The notes beneath the pieces were generated by a model. It searched no databases. It saw only the letters and a program-made list of their open reading frames with translations, and was not told the origin of the DNA. The translations under genes were made by a program, and so were the position numbers. Of a stretch of 64,000 nt of DNA, positions 17,125-25,380 are shown piece by piece (positions within the stretch are counted from its first letter, which is position 1; each line of letters opens with the position of its first letter). The stretch is from the NCBI RefSeq assembly GCF_016458305.1, contig NZ_JAEMHL010000004.1, forward strand, positions 248,001 through 312,000, written 5' to 3'. Origin of the DNA: Geomonas anaerohicana (GTDB taxonomy: Bacteria > Desulfobacterota > Desulfuromonadia > Geobacterales > Geobacteraceae).

Positions 17125-18598
17125 CCTGAGGGCGGTGGTCGCGGCCAAGGGCGTGCCGATGGACGAGGTACGCGAGGCGTTGGGGTGGGACGAAGAGACC
17201 CTGGACCGGGTGCTCGCCGACCAGCTTTCTCCCGGCATATCGGAGCTGTTGCGCCTGGCTACCTTCCTGGGGGTCGGCATCTCGCGCCTTCTCGGCGGCG
17301 ACCAGGAGTCGCGGCGACGCGCGGTCAAGACCGGCAGGGACGAGCGGGTCGGCGTGGACCGCCGTAACGCCCTGCACTACGAGAGCCTGGCCCAGGCCTT
17401 CGGCGGCCGGCACCTGGAGCCCTTCGTGGTCGACCTGTACCGCGCCCCGGAAACGGAGCCGGACCTGAGCCGCCACCCGGGCGAGGAGTTCCTGTTCGTC
17501 CTCTCCGGCGAGCTGCAGGTCACCGTGGACGGCGAGCCCTTTCACCTTGAAGCGGGCGATTCCCTCTATTTCGACTCGCTGCTGCCGCACGTGCTGGTCT
17601 CCCTCAGCGAACACACACGGCTGATGGCGGTGCTCTACAAGGGCGAGTCCATGCTGCAGCTCACCAAGGGGCACGGCATGAAGAGCCTCATCGAGGCGGC
17701 CAGGCTCGCCCCGCGCCAGAAGGTGGTCCTGGTCTGCCCGGATGCAGGATCGCTGAAGGCGGTCAACAAGGGGATCGAGGAAGGGATCCTGGAGTCGGTC
17801 TTCCTGGTGGGGGACCCGGACCGGGTGCGTGAGTCGTGCGCCGACCTCATGATCTTCGAACAGCAGTACCGCTTCATCCCGGTCGGCAGCGGCGACGACC
17901 ATGAACGGGAGGCGGCGCGCCTCGGCGTGGAGCTGGTGGCGACCCGGCAGGGAGATCTGCTCATGAAAGGGGGGATCAACACGGCCATCCTGATGAAGGC
18001 GGTGCTCTCCAAGGAGACCGGCATCGGCACCGGCAGAAGGCTCTCCAACGTGAGCATCTTCGAGCTCCCCGGCGTGGAGCGGCTCATCTTCCTGACCGAC
18101 CCGGCCATAAACCCCGAGCTCTTCGCGCACCAGGAGGCGGCCTCCGCCATCGACATCATCGACAATGCGGTCCAGGTGGCGCGCGCCCTGGGCGTCGAGC
18201 GCCCCAAGGTGGCGCTTCTGGAGGCCAACGAGGTCCCCTCCGCCAACATCCCCACCACCATGCTGGAACAGGAACTGTCCCGGCGCCAGTGGCCGCAGGC
18301 CGACGTCTTCGGACCGCTCTCCTACGACCTCGCCCTCTACCCCGACTCGGTGCGCAAGAAGGGGCTCACCGGCAACCCCGTCGCGGGGCAGGCCGATATC
18401 ATCGTGGTGCCGCACATCTCCGGTGGGAACTTCCTCTACAAGAGCTGGGTCTTCACCATGGGGGCCGAGGTGGCCAACGTGGTCCTGGGCGCCCGGGCTC
18501 CCGTCATCCTCACCTCGAGAAGCGACAGCGACCTCACCAAGTTCCTCACCATCTGCGCCAGTTCCCTCTACGGTCACTACCTGCGCCGTGAGGGATGA
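17108..18598 (+). CDS. XRE-type HTH + cupin + phosphate butyryltransferase fusion
   Basis: A 496-residue three-part protein. Residues 3-62 form an XRE-like helix-turn-helix (VPMDEVREALGWDEETLDRV, then SPGISELLRLATFLGVGISR). Residues 118-178 form a cupin (HPGEEFLFVLSGELQVTVDG, EAGDSLYFDSLLPHVLV; His123, Glu126 and His161 are plausible ligands). Residues 190-496 are a full PTA_PTB phosphotransacylase with TRQGDLLMKGGINTAILMKA and VFGPLSYDLAL. The HTH-cupin half is the architecture of PuuR/SutR-like repressors. It starts at ATG behind GGGAGGAATCG and overlaps buk by 17 bases. The frame is continuous with no sign of frameshift. It probably acts as Ptb and may also regulate transcription. Confidence 0.88.
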   Translation: MKIGPNLRAVVAAKGVPMDEVREALGWDEETLDRVLADQLSPGISELLRLATFLGVGISRLLGGDQESRRRAVKTGRDERVGVDRRNALHYESLAQAFGGRHLEPFVVDLYRAPETEPDLSRHPGEEFLFVLSGELQVTVDGEPFHLEAGDSLYFDSLLPHVLVSLSEHTRLMAVLYKGESMLQLTKGHGMKSLIEAARLAPRQKVVLVCPDAGSLKAVNKGIEEGILESVFLVGDPDRVRESCADLMIFEQQYRFIPVGSGDDHEREAARLGVELVATRQGDLLMKGGINTAILMKAVLSKETGIGTGRRLSNVSIFELPGVERLIFLTDPAINPELFAHQEAASAIDIIDNAVQVARALGVERPKVALLEANEVPSANIPTTMLEQELSRRQWPQADVFGPLSYDLALYPDSVRKKGLTGNPVAGQADIIVVPHISGGNFLYKSWVFTMGAEVANVVLGARAPVILTSRSDSDLTKFLTICASSLYGHYLRREG

Positions 18599-18685
18599 AC
18601 GGCACCTCCTTCCCTTTGCCGTTTGCTTTCCCGACAGCGGCCGGGTATGCTAATGAACGTTTGATCACTCCGACACGAGGAAAGC

Positions 18686-19447
18686 ATGCCCAGCACCCCG
18701 CTCATCATCGGCCACCGTGGCGCCTCCCGTGACGCTCCCGAAAACACCCTCGCCTCGTTCAGGCTCGCCTTCGCGCAGCAGGCGGATGGTATCGAGGCCG
18801 ACTTCCGTCTCACCAGCGACGGCCACATCGTCTGCCTGCACGATTCCGGCACCTCCCGCACCACCGGTGTGGAACTCACTGTGGTCGACTCCACCCTGGC
18901 CGAACTGCAGCGCCTGGACGCCGGGAACTGGAAGGGTGCCCAGTGGCGGGGCGAGCCGATCCCGACGCTGGCCCAGGTGCTCGCTATGCTCCCCGCCGGC
19001 AAGAGGCTCTTCGTCGAGTTGAAGTGCGGCCCCGAGATCATCGCTCCGCTGGCCGCCGACCTGGCCCGCGCCGCCGTACCGGCGGACCGGATCCGCTTTC
19101 TTGCCTTCGACCACCTGCTGGTGGCCGTGCTCAAGGAACGACTCCCGGACTACCGCGCCTGCTGGCTGTGCGACTACCGCTGGCGCGGCGGCTGGCACCC
19201 GGCCCCGGCCCAGGTGCTCGCGCGGCTGGCCGAGACCGGCGCCGACGGGCTGGCCAGCCGCGACCGCGCCATCCTGGACGCCGCGCTGGTCCGGGAACTG
19301 CGCCAACGCGGGCTGGAGATCCACGTCTGGACCGTCGATTCGGCAAAGGATGCGGCGAGGCTCGCCGACCTCGGCGTCGACTCCATCATGACCAACCGCC
19401 CGGGCTGGCTGCGCCGCGCCCTGGAGCTCCCCCGGGAGAAAGCATGA
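18686..19447 (+). CDS. Glycerophosphodiester phosphodiesterase
   Basis: A 253-residue cytoplasmic TIM-barrel enzyme (no signal peptide) that hydrolyses glycerophosphodiesters to glycerol-3-phosphate and an alcohol. IIGHRGASRDAPENTLASF and GIEADFRLTSDGHIVCLHD hold the catalytic His pair and metal ligands. LFVELKCG and the C-terminal IHVWTVDSAKDAARLADLGV follow the GDPD pattern. It is closest to the UgpQ type. Its end overlaps the next gene by four bases, linking headgroup hydrolysis to an acyltransferase. Confidence 0.93.
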   Translation: MPSTPLIIGHRGASRDAPENTLASFRLAFAQQADGIEADFRLTSDGHIVCLHDSGTSRTTGVELTVVDSTLAELQRLDAGNWKGAQWRGEPIPTLAQVLAMLPAGKRLFVELKCGPEIIAPLAADLARAAVPADRIRFLAFDHLLVAVLKERLPDYRACWLCDYRWRGGWHPAPAQVLARLAETGADGLASRDRAILDAALVRELRQRGLEIHVWTVDSAKDAARLADLGVDSIMTNRPGWLRRALELPREKA

Positions 19448-21612
19448 ACCGCAAGGCCTATCTAGCCACCGGCCGGATGATCGCCATGCTGCAGGGGTTC
19501 TCCAAGCTGCGGGTGAACGTGCACGGCAAGGAGCACATCCCCGAGGGGGCGGTCATCTTCGTGGTGAACCACTTCACCCGCATCGAAACGGTGCTGCTCC
19601 CCTACCACATCTACCGCCTGACCAAGATCCCGGTCTGGTCGCTCGCCGACGCCTCCCTGTTTGCGGGGCCGCTGGGGAGCTTCCTGGACCTGATGGGTGC
19701 GGTATCCACCAAGAACCCGGACCGCGACCGGGTCATCGTGAAGACCCTCCTGACCGGCGAGGCGAGCTGGATCATCTTCCCGGAAGGGCGCATGGTGAAG
19801 GACAAAGAGCTGTTCCGCAAGCGGCTGCTGCTCCCCTCCAGCGGTGTGCGTCCCCGCTCGGGTGCCGCGACGCTGGCACTGCGCACCGAGTTCTACCGCC
19901 AGAGGATGCTGAGGCTGCAGACCGTGGCTCCGGAGGAGGTGGCGCGGCTGCAGGGGATGTTCCAGATCCCCGACCTGGGGCCGCTCAAGAAGGGGAAGTG
20001 CCACATCGTCCCGGTGAACATCACCTACTACCCGCTGCGCGCCCGGGAGAACGCCCTCAGCAGGCTCAGCGAGCTCTTCCTGCGCGAGGCGCCCCAGCAC
20101 CTGAAGGAGGAGATCCTCACCGAGGGGAGCATGCTTCTCTCCGGCGTGGATATCGACATCCGCTTCGGCAGCCCCATCGACCCCTCCACGTATCTCAGGA
20201 GCCGGGAGGTCGAGGCCGACATCGTCTCCACTGCCAGTTACGGCTTCGACGATCGCCTCCCGTCCATCAACGAGATGAAGTACGAGGCCAACCGTCTCAT
20301 GCAGCGCTACATGAGCAGCATCTACGAACTCACCACGGTGAACCACGACCATCTCTTCGCTTCGCTGTTGCGTGCCTACCCCTTCAAGACCATCGACGAG
20401 GACGACTTCCGGCGCAGGGCGTTTCTCCTGACCAAGCTCTGCCCCAGGCATATCACCTGCAAACTGCACCAGAGCCTCAGCACCGACCAGGTCTCGCTTT
20501 TGACCGACGACCGCTATCACAAGTACCGGGAGTTCCGCGAGCTGGCGCTGGAGAAGGGGGTGGTGGTGCAGAAAAACGGGGCGCTGGTGAAGGACCGCGC
20601 CAAGTTCTCGGCACCCTTCGAGATGCAGCGCGCCAGGATCGACAACCCCATCGGTGTCATCGCCAACGAGGTGCTCCCGCTCACCCAACTGCAGCGCGAG
20701 GTGCACCTGATCGACTGGCTGCCGGTCTGGCTGGTACGCAGGAAGGTGGCGCAGATCCTGGAGCGCCAGGCTCTGGAGGAGTTCGACGCCGACTATCGCA
20801 CCTACTACCGCGAGGGGGAGAGCAAGGAGAGCGAGGTGGGTATGCCCGTGCTGCTGAAAGGGGACTTGCGCCGGCTGGGGGTGGTGCTGGTGCACGGCCT
20901 CCTTTCGGTCCCGGCGCAGATGCTGGACCTCGCCCGCTACCTGCAGCAGAAGGGGCTCTGGGTCTACCTGGTGCGCCTGAAGGGGCACGGCACCTCCCCC
21001 GAGGACCTGGCCCTCAGAAGCGGCAGCGACTGGATGGAGTCGGTGGACCTGGGCTATGCCCTGATGAAGTCGCTGTGCGACCGGGTCGTGGTGGGGGGAT
21101 TCTCCTTCGGCGGCGGCGTGGCGCTCGACTGCGCCCGCCGGGTAGGCGACGCGGCGGGAGTCTTTGCGGTCTGTCCGCCGCAGCGGCTGCTGGACATCTC
21201 CTCCCGCTTTGCCCCGGCGGTAACGGTCTGGAACCGGGTCATGGACGTTTTCAGCTATCAGTGGGCCAAGAAGGAGTTCGTGGAGAGCGTGCCGGAACGC
21301 CCGGAGCTCAATTACTCCAGGATCCCGGTCAGCGCGCTGCGCGCCATGGAGCGTTTCATGAGTGAGCTGGAGCCCAAGCTGGCCGGTATCAGGACGCCGG
21401 TCCTGGTGCTGCAGGCCGAGGGGGACCCGGTGGTCGACCCGCGCGGCTCGCAGCGGCTTTTCGAGATGCTGGGGAGCGAACAGAAGAGCTACCAGAGGTT
21501 CCCGCTGCAGCGCCACGGCATCCTGGCGGGGCCGGGGTCGGAGGACGTTCACGCCGCGGTGGGGACGTTCCTGGACACCCTGCTCAAGGCCGAGCCTCTC
21601 CCCCTCCCTTGA
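19444..21612 (+). CDS. PlsC-type acyltransferase fused to an alpha/beta hydrolase
   Basis: A 722-residue fusion starting at the ATG that overlaps the GDPD stop. Residues 10-290 are a glycerolipid acyltransferase domain: motif NHFTRIE (His43, with Glu48 where the usual HX4D has Asp) and FPEGRM at 112-117. Residues 300-465 are a helical region rich in Arg and Lys. From about 470 there is an alpha/beta hydrolase: VVLVHGLLS, the nucleophile elbow GGFSFGGG (Ser about 554), EGDPVVDP for the acid, and RHGILAG for the His. A membrane-lipid remodelling role beside a glycerophosphodiesterase is inferred. The C-terminal LPLP and stop lie in a copy of a dispersed palindrome. Confidence 0.85.
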   Translation: MNRKAYLATGRMIAMLQGFSKLRVNVHGKEHIPEGAVIFVVNHFTRIETVLLPYHIYRLTKIPVWSLADASLFAGPLGSFLDLMGAVSTKNPDRDRVIVKTLLTGEASWIIFPEGRMVKDKELFRKRLLLPSSGVRPRSGAATLALRTEFYRQRMLRLQTVAPEEVARLQGMFQIPDLGPLKKGKCHIVPVNITYYPLRARENALSRLSELFLREAPQHLKEEILTEGSMLLSGVDIDIRFGSPIDPSTYLRSREVEADIVSTASYGFDDRLPSINEMKYEANRLMQRYMSSIYELTTVNHDHLFASLLRAYPFKTIDEDDFRRRAFLLTKLCPRHITCKLHQSLSTDQVSLLTDDRYHKYREFRELALEKGVVVQKNGALVKDRAKFSAPFEMQRARIDNPIGVIANEVLPLTQLQREVHLIDWLPVWLVRRKVAQILERQALEEFDADYRTYYREGESKESEVGMPVLLKGDLRRLGVVLVHGLLSVPAQMLDLARYLQQKGLWVYLVRLKGHGTSPEDLALRSGSDWMESVDLGYALMKSLCDRVVVGGFSFGGGVALDCARRVGDAAGVFAVCPPQRLLDISSRFAPAVTVWNRVMDVFSYQWAKKEFVESVPERPELNYSRIPVSALRAMERFMSELEPKLAGIRTPVLVLQAEGDPVVDPRGSQRLFEMLGSEQKSYQRFPLQRHGILAGPGSEDVHAAVGTFLDTLLKAEPLPLP

Positions 21613-21706
21613 CGGGAGGGGGCAGGGGGGTGGGTGACCTTGCCATGACCGCAAATGTGGCACCTACCCCCACCCCCTAACCCCCTCCCGAAAGGGGAGG
21701 GGGGAC
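21598..21706. repeat. Dispersed palindrome copy 2 plus facing C/G-rich arm
   Basis: CCCCTCCCTTGACGGGAGGG at 21598-21622 spans the stop codon of the acyltransferase-hydrolase gene. It is followed by CAGGGGGGTGGG and, about 40 bases later, by CCCACCCCC...CCCTCCCGAAAGGGGAGGG, allowing either two local hairpins or one long hairpin. Confidence 0.65.
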
Positions 21707-21786
21707 TTGCAGCCGCTGCAACACGCTGACCGGCAAGCAGGGGTAGCGGGCTTTCCAGATCTGTCGGGATCTGCTACAAAGGTGGT

Positions 21787-22443
21787 ATGGAAAACGACAA
21801 AGCGCACGGCATATTGCAGAAACGACACTGGGTTTTTGACCTGGACGGGACCCTTACCGTCGCCATTCACGACTTCGCCCACATCAGGAACGTGCTGGGA
21901 GTCCCGCAAGGAAGCGACATCCTGGGGCACCTGGAGGGGCTGCCCGAGGCGGAGGGGGTGCGGGCGCGGGCGCTTTTGCAGTCGATCGAGGAGGAACTGG
22001 CGGGGCGGACCGAACCGGCGGAAGGTGCGCTGGAACTAGTGCAGCTTTTGCACGGGCGCGGTACCCGCATCGGCGTGCTCACCCGCAACACGAAGGAGAA
22101 CGCGCTCACCACGCTGGCGCGCATCGGGCTCATGGATTTCATCGGGGCGGGGGACGTGCTGGGGCGGGACGACGCGCGGGCCAAGCCCGACCCGGACGGC
22201 ATCCACAAACTGGCGTGCCGCTGGGGAGTTCCCGCAGCGGCACTGGTTATGGTGGGTGATTACGCCTTTGATCTTGAGACCGGTCGCGCGGCCGGCGCCG
22301 GCACCGTCCACGTCGACCCTGCCCGCGCCTTCCGCTGGCCCGAACTCACCGACCTCGCGGTGGGGAGCCTGGCCGAGTTGGCGCAGGCGCTTCAGACCAG
22401 CGTCTCCAGTTCGTGGTCGGCTATCTGCACGATCTCGTCGTAA
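21787..22443 (+). CDS. HAD-family hydrolase (phosphoglycolate phosphatase-like)
   Basis: A 218-residue haloacid dehalogenase phosphatase. Motif I is VFDLDGTLT, motif II the Thr of VLTRNTKEN, motif III Lys in AKPDPDGIHKL, and motif IV MVGDYAFDLETGRAAGAG. The cap of about 60 residues after motif I is helical (subfamily I). The natural substrate is not determined. Its last 52 bases overlap the convergent gene on the other strand, so the final residues (SVSSSWSAICTISS) lie opposite that gene's 3' end. Confidence 0.85.
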   Translation: MENDKAHGILQKRHWVFDLDGTLTVAIHDFAHIRNVLGVPQGSDILGHLEGLPEAEGVRARALLQSIEEELAGRTEPAEGALELVQLLHGRGTRIGVLTRNTKENALTTLARIGLMDFIGAGDVLGRDDARAKPDPDGIHKLACRWGVPAAALVMVGDYAFDLETGRAAGAGTVHVDPARAFRWPELTDLAVGSLAELAQALQTSVSSSWSAICTISS

Positions 22444-22829
22444 ATGGCCAACATGACGTGCATGTCGCACCACTTCCTGGTCATGTTGTGGATCAGGTAG
22501 CCGCCGTTGACCAGGGTCCCGGAGAGAAGTGCGATGCCCAGCATCCTCTGGTCCTCGACCGAGAGCAGGAAGCAGGCGTAGACCGCGATGTTCACCATGG
22601 AAAAGAGCCAGGCAACCTCGGGGCCCTTGAACGGGTTGAGCATCACCTTGGTAAGGTCCATATAGTAGCGGGTGAGCCCGCGCACCCTGCGCATGCACTC
22701 GATGATCCCTTCGCTTTGTTCCTTGAGGTACAGGCTCGCCAGGAAATGGGTAATGGCCATCTGTTTCCCTCTCACCATCCGTTCCTTCACGTACATGTCG
22801 ATCGCTTCATCCACTGTCTCTTTACTCAT
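22392..22829 (-). CDS. Small membrane protein, unknown function
   Basis: A 145-residue protein. ATG 22829 (MSKETVDEAIDMYVKERMVR) is preferred over GTG 22838 because AAAGGTGG lies at proper spacing. Two hydrophobic helices are seen at about residues 74-94 (WLFSMVNIAVYACFLLSV) and 97-117 (MLGIALLSGTLVNGGYLI), with helical amphipathic flanks. I recognise no family. It converges on and overlaps the HAD gene by 52 bases. Confidence 0.7.
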   Translation of the reverse strand: MSKETVDEAIDMYVKERMVRGKQMAITHFLASLYLKEQSEGIIECMRRVRGLTRYYMDLTKVMLNPFKGPEVAWLFSMVNIAVYACFLLSVEDQRMLGIALLSGTLVNGGYLIHNMTRKWCDMHVMLAIYDEIVQIADHELETLV

Positions 22830-23047
22830 AGCCGCCACCTTTGGACGCCTGGTAGTTAAGTTCCTGCGTCCGGTTGGATCTCTATGTGAGGGGCGTTGAT
22901 TCGCCCTTCGAATCTAGTAGTGAAAATGGGTTCTGGCACCGCGGGGCCGGACTCTTGCATAAGGCAAACTATGGTGCAAAACAACGTCGGTGTCAACCGC
23001 TCCCGCCGCATCTATCTGTCGCATTTATCGGCGCAAATTTGCTTTAG

Positions 23048-23076
23048 TTGACAACTTTTCGCTCCTGCCGTACTCT
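23048..23076 (+). promoter_or_regulatory. Sigma-70 promoter for rsgA
   Basis: TTGACA (23048-23053), 17 bases, TACTCT (23071-23076), with the start codon 60 bases downstream. The upstream 22830-23047 holds no other recognisable gene or structure. Confidence 0.7.
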
Positions 23077-23135
23077 CGGAGCCTGTCCGAAAGCTAGAGG
23101 GGTTGCAACTGCCTGAAACTTGGACATGGAGGGGT

Positions 23136-24056
23136 ATGGGTAACAAGAATCAGCAGGGGAAGAGCGGGGCCGAGCAGGGGTTGATCGTTTCCCATTTCGG
23201 GGTGGCCGTCGAGGTGCTTTTCGAGACGGGCGAGCGGCGCATGGTGAAGGTGAAGCGCAACTCCGGCCACGTGGTCGGCGACCAGGTCACTGTAGCCGGC
23301 GAGGTCCTGAACCGGCTGCCCCGGAGGACCGAATTGAGCCGGCGCGACGCCCGGGGTGGCGTTCACCTCTTGGCCGCCAACCTTGACGTGCTCGGCGTAG
23401 TGCTAGCTCCCGGGACCCCCTCGGGGTTTCTCGACCGCGCCATCGTTGCTGCCCGCGCCGCAGGGCTTTCCCCTTTCGTCGTCTTCAACAAGTGCGACCT
23501 CCCCGAGTCAGCGGAGCTAAGTGATGCCACTGCTGGCGTTTATGGCGGCATTGTTCCCTTCTTCCCCTTGAGCGCCGTCACCGGCACCGGCCTCGATCCG
23601 CTGCGGGAGTTCCTGCGCCAGGGGCACCGGGGCGCCTTCGTCGGCACCACCGGCGCGGGGAAGAGCTCGCTGATGAACGCGCTCTGCCCCGAGCTGAACC
23701 TGAAGGTGGGTGAGCTCTCCGACTACAACTGGACCGGCCGGCACACCACCACCGTATCGTCCCTGCACGCCCTTCCCGGCGGGGGGGAACTCGTCGACAC
23801 CCCCGGTTTCCGCGATTTCGGCCTCGTCGACATAACCGTTCCCGAACTGGCCGCCTGGTTCCCCGGCTTCGAGGCGCTGCAGGAGCATCGCTGCCGCTTC
23901 AACGACTGTCGTCACCGCCAGGAGCCGGGATGCGCGGTGCGTGACGAGGTCGCCTCGGGCGGGATCACCGAGGAGCGCTACCAGACCTACCTGGTGCTTT
24001 TGGGCGAGGTCGAGGCCCTGGAAGAGGCGGCGCAGCGGCGCAACTGGAAAAAATAA
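23136..24056 (+). CDS. rsgA: Ribosome small-subunit biogenesis GTPase RsgA
   Basis: A 306-residue circularly permuted GTPase that helps late 30S maturation. An OB-fold covers about residues 15-75. The permuted motifs follow in the order G4 (VFNKCDLP), G1 (GTTGAGKSSLMNAL), G2 (TGRHTTT), G3 (VDTPGFRDFG). The C-terminal zinc site is made by HRCRFNDCRH...PGC. ATG 23136 sits behind GGAGGGG; an earlier in-frame TTG would add 11 residues without a ribosome site. It is 16 bases upstream of the methyltransferase-like gene. Confidence 0.94.
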   Translation: MGNKNQQGKSGAEQGLIVSHFGVAVEVLFETGERRMVKVKRNSGHVVGDQVTVAGEVLNRLPRRTELSRRDARGGVHLLAANLDVLGVVLAPGTPSGFLDRAIVAARAAGLSPFVVFNKCDLPESAELSDATAGVYGGIVPFFPLSAVTGTGLDPLREFLRQGHRGAFVGTTGAGKSSLMNALCPELNLKVGELSDYNWTGRHTTTVSSLHALPGGGELVDTPGFRDFGLVDITVPELAAWFPGFEALQEHRCRFNDCRHRQEPGCAVRDEVASGGITEERYQTYLVLLGEVEALEEAAQRRNWKK

Positions 24057-24072
24057 TCAGAAGAGGAGATAC

Positions 24073-24795
24073 ATGGCCGTACCCTGGAAAGTATTGCAAA
24101 GCGTGACTACCGGCGACGGGGTCCTGGAACTCAGACAACGGGGCGAGCGGGACTTCCTGATCACCGCGAACGGGCTGGTCCTGATGAACAGCTCGCTGCA
24201 TCGCTCCGAGGTTGCCCTCGGCGAGGTGGCCTGCGGGCACCTGAAGGACGCGGCAGCGCCGCGGGTACTGGTGGGGGGGCTGGGGATGGCGATCACCCTG
24301 CGGGCGGTGCTGGACCAGTTGCCGGAGACGGCCAAGGTGCTGGTCGCGGAACTGAACCCGGTGGTGCTGCAGTGGTGCCGCGGACCGCTGGCGCCTTTGA
24401 CCAACGGGGCGGCCGACGACCCGCGGGTCGAGGTGGAGATCGCCAACGTGGCGGACGTGATCAGGCGCAGCGCCATGAACAACAACCGCTTCGACGCCAT
24501 CGTGCTCGACCTGTACACCGGGCCGCATGCCAGGACGGACAAGATCATGGACCCACTCTACGGCGAGATCGCCATCGAGATGAGCAAGGGGGCCTTGAAG
24601 CCGGGGGGCGTCTTCGCCGTCTGGGGCGAGAATTACGACCAGGGCTTCGACAAGCGCCTGCGCCAGGCCGGTTTCTCGGTTACCTGCGACCGTCCCGGCC
24701 GGGGCGGCCTGCGCCACGTGGTCTTCCTGGCCCGCCTGGCGTCCCGCCCCGAACCCGGTCCCGGGCCGCGTCCGAAGCGCTCACCGCGCCGCTAG
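24073..24795 (+). CDS. Spermidine-synthase-like methyltransferase-fold protein
   Basis: A 240-residue Rossmann protein of the SpeE/polyamine aminopropyltransferase-like superfamily. The nucleotide loop is VLVGGLGMAITLRAVL, the acidic strand-2 end VLVAELNPVVLQW, and FDAIVLDLYTGPH the active-site strand. It lacks the N-terminal beta-barrel typical of true spermidine synthases, so the acceptor is uncertain. The C-terminal 20 residues are Pro/Arg-rich. It follows rsgA with GAAGAGGAGAT as ribosome site and ends at a bidirectional terminator. Confidence 0.8.
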   Translation: MAVPWKVLQSVTTGDGVLELRQRGERDFLITANGLVLMNSSLHRSEVALGEVACGHLKDAAAPRVLVGGLGMAITLRAVLDQLPETAKVLVAELNPVVLQWCRGPLAPLTNGAADDPRVEVEIANVADVIRRSAMNNNRFDAIVLDLYTGPHARTDKIMDPLYGEIAIEMSKGALKPGGVFAVWGENYDQGFDKRLRQAGFSVTCDRPGRGGLRHVVFLARLASRPEPGPGPRPKRSPRR

Positions 24796-24837
24796 CGCCG
24801 GATGGCCGCTGGGCGTTGCCACCTGGTTGTCAAATAA

Positions 24838-24866
24838 AAGACGGGGGCGATGTTTCGCCCCCGTCT
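24838..24866. terminator. Bidirectional terminator between convergent genes
   Basis: AAGACGGGGGCGA / TCGCCCCCGTCTT gives a long GC stem with a TGTT loop; T-rich flanks exist on both strands. Confidence 0.8.
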
Positions 24867-24883
24867 TCACGTATCGCCTCGAC

Positions 24884-25165
24884 TCAGGCGGCGGCGCCGA
24901 AATCAGCACCCGCGTACTGTACCGCCGCAGGGTCGTTCGCCCTCGGCGGAGACACCGCGTGCACGCCGCCGCAGGAGGGGCATCCCTGCACGAAGGTCTG
25001 CAGCACGAAATCCCTGCCACATTCCTGGCAGCACACCTCTAAAGCGGTCGGCAGCGGCGAACAAGCCACCCGCCCGCCGTGCGCCGCCAACACAAACTCA
25101 ACCAGTTCCCTGCCCGTAGCGTAGGGGCCACCGGCCCTGGAGCTACCCGAACCGCAGTCGCACAT
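24884..25165 (-). CDS. Small Cys-rich zinc-ribbon protein, 93 aa
   Basis: It starts at MCDCGSGSS behind GGGAGGAAAG on the reverse strand. A CxC at the N-terminus is followed by CCQECGRDF and GCPSCGG, giving a rubredoxin- or zinc-ribbon-like pair of knuckles. The last 25 residues are Ala/Pro-rich. The arrangement recalls the zinc domain of HypA-like proteins, but the conserved HypA N-terminal MHE is absent. Function is unknown. Confidence 0.65.
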   Translation of the reverse strand: MCDCGSGSSRAGGPYATGRELVEFVLAAHGGRVACSPLPTALEVCCQECGRDFVLQTFVQGCPSCGGVHAVSPPRANDPAAVQYAGADFGAAA

Positions 25166-25307
25166 CTTTCCTCCCTGTTACTTTTGGATCATCAGCGTGC
25201 CGCAGGCTAGCACGGCGCCGCTCCCCCCTGCCTTGACCTCCGTCAAAAAAACGCGCTTAGCACACAACTTCCACCCCTCGCAGTCGCTAAATTCGCCCCG
25301 GGCCTTA

Positions 25308-25335
25308 TTGCAAAGGCGATCCCTTCCAGTATATT
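25308..25335 (+). promoter_or_regulatory. Sigma-70-like promoter for the MEDS kinase operon
   Basis: TTGCAA, a 16-base spacer, then TATATT, 45 bases upstream of the start codon. Confidence 0.5.
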
Positions 25336-25380
25336 GTGTTGGTGTTTTTTAATGTCCACCCGAGCGAGGAGATAACCCCG

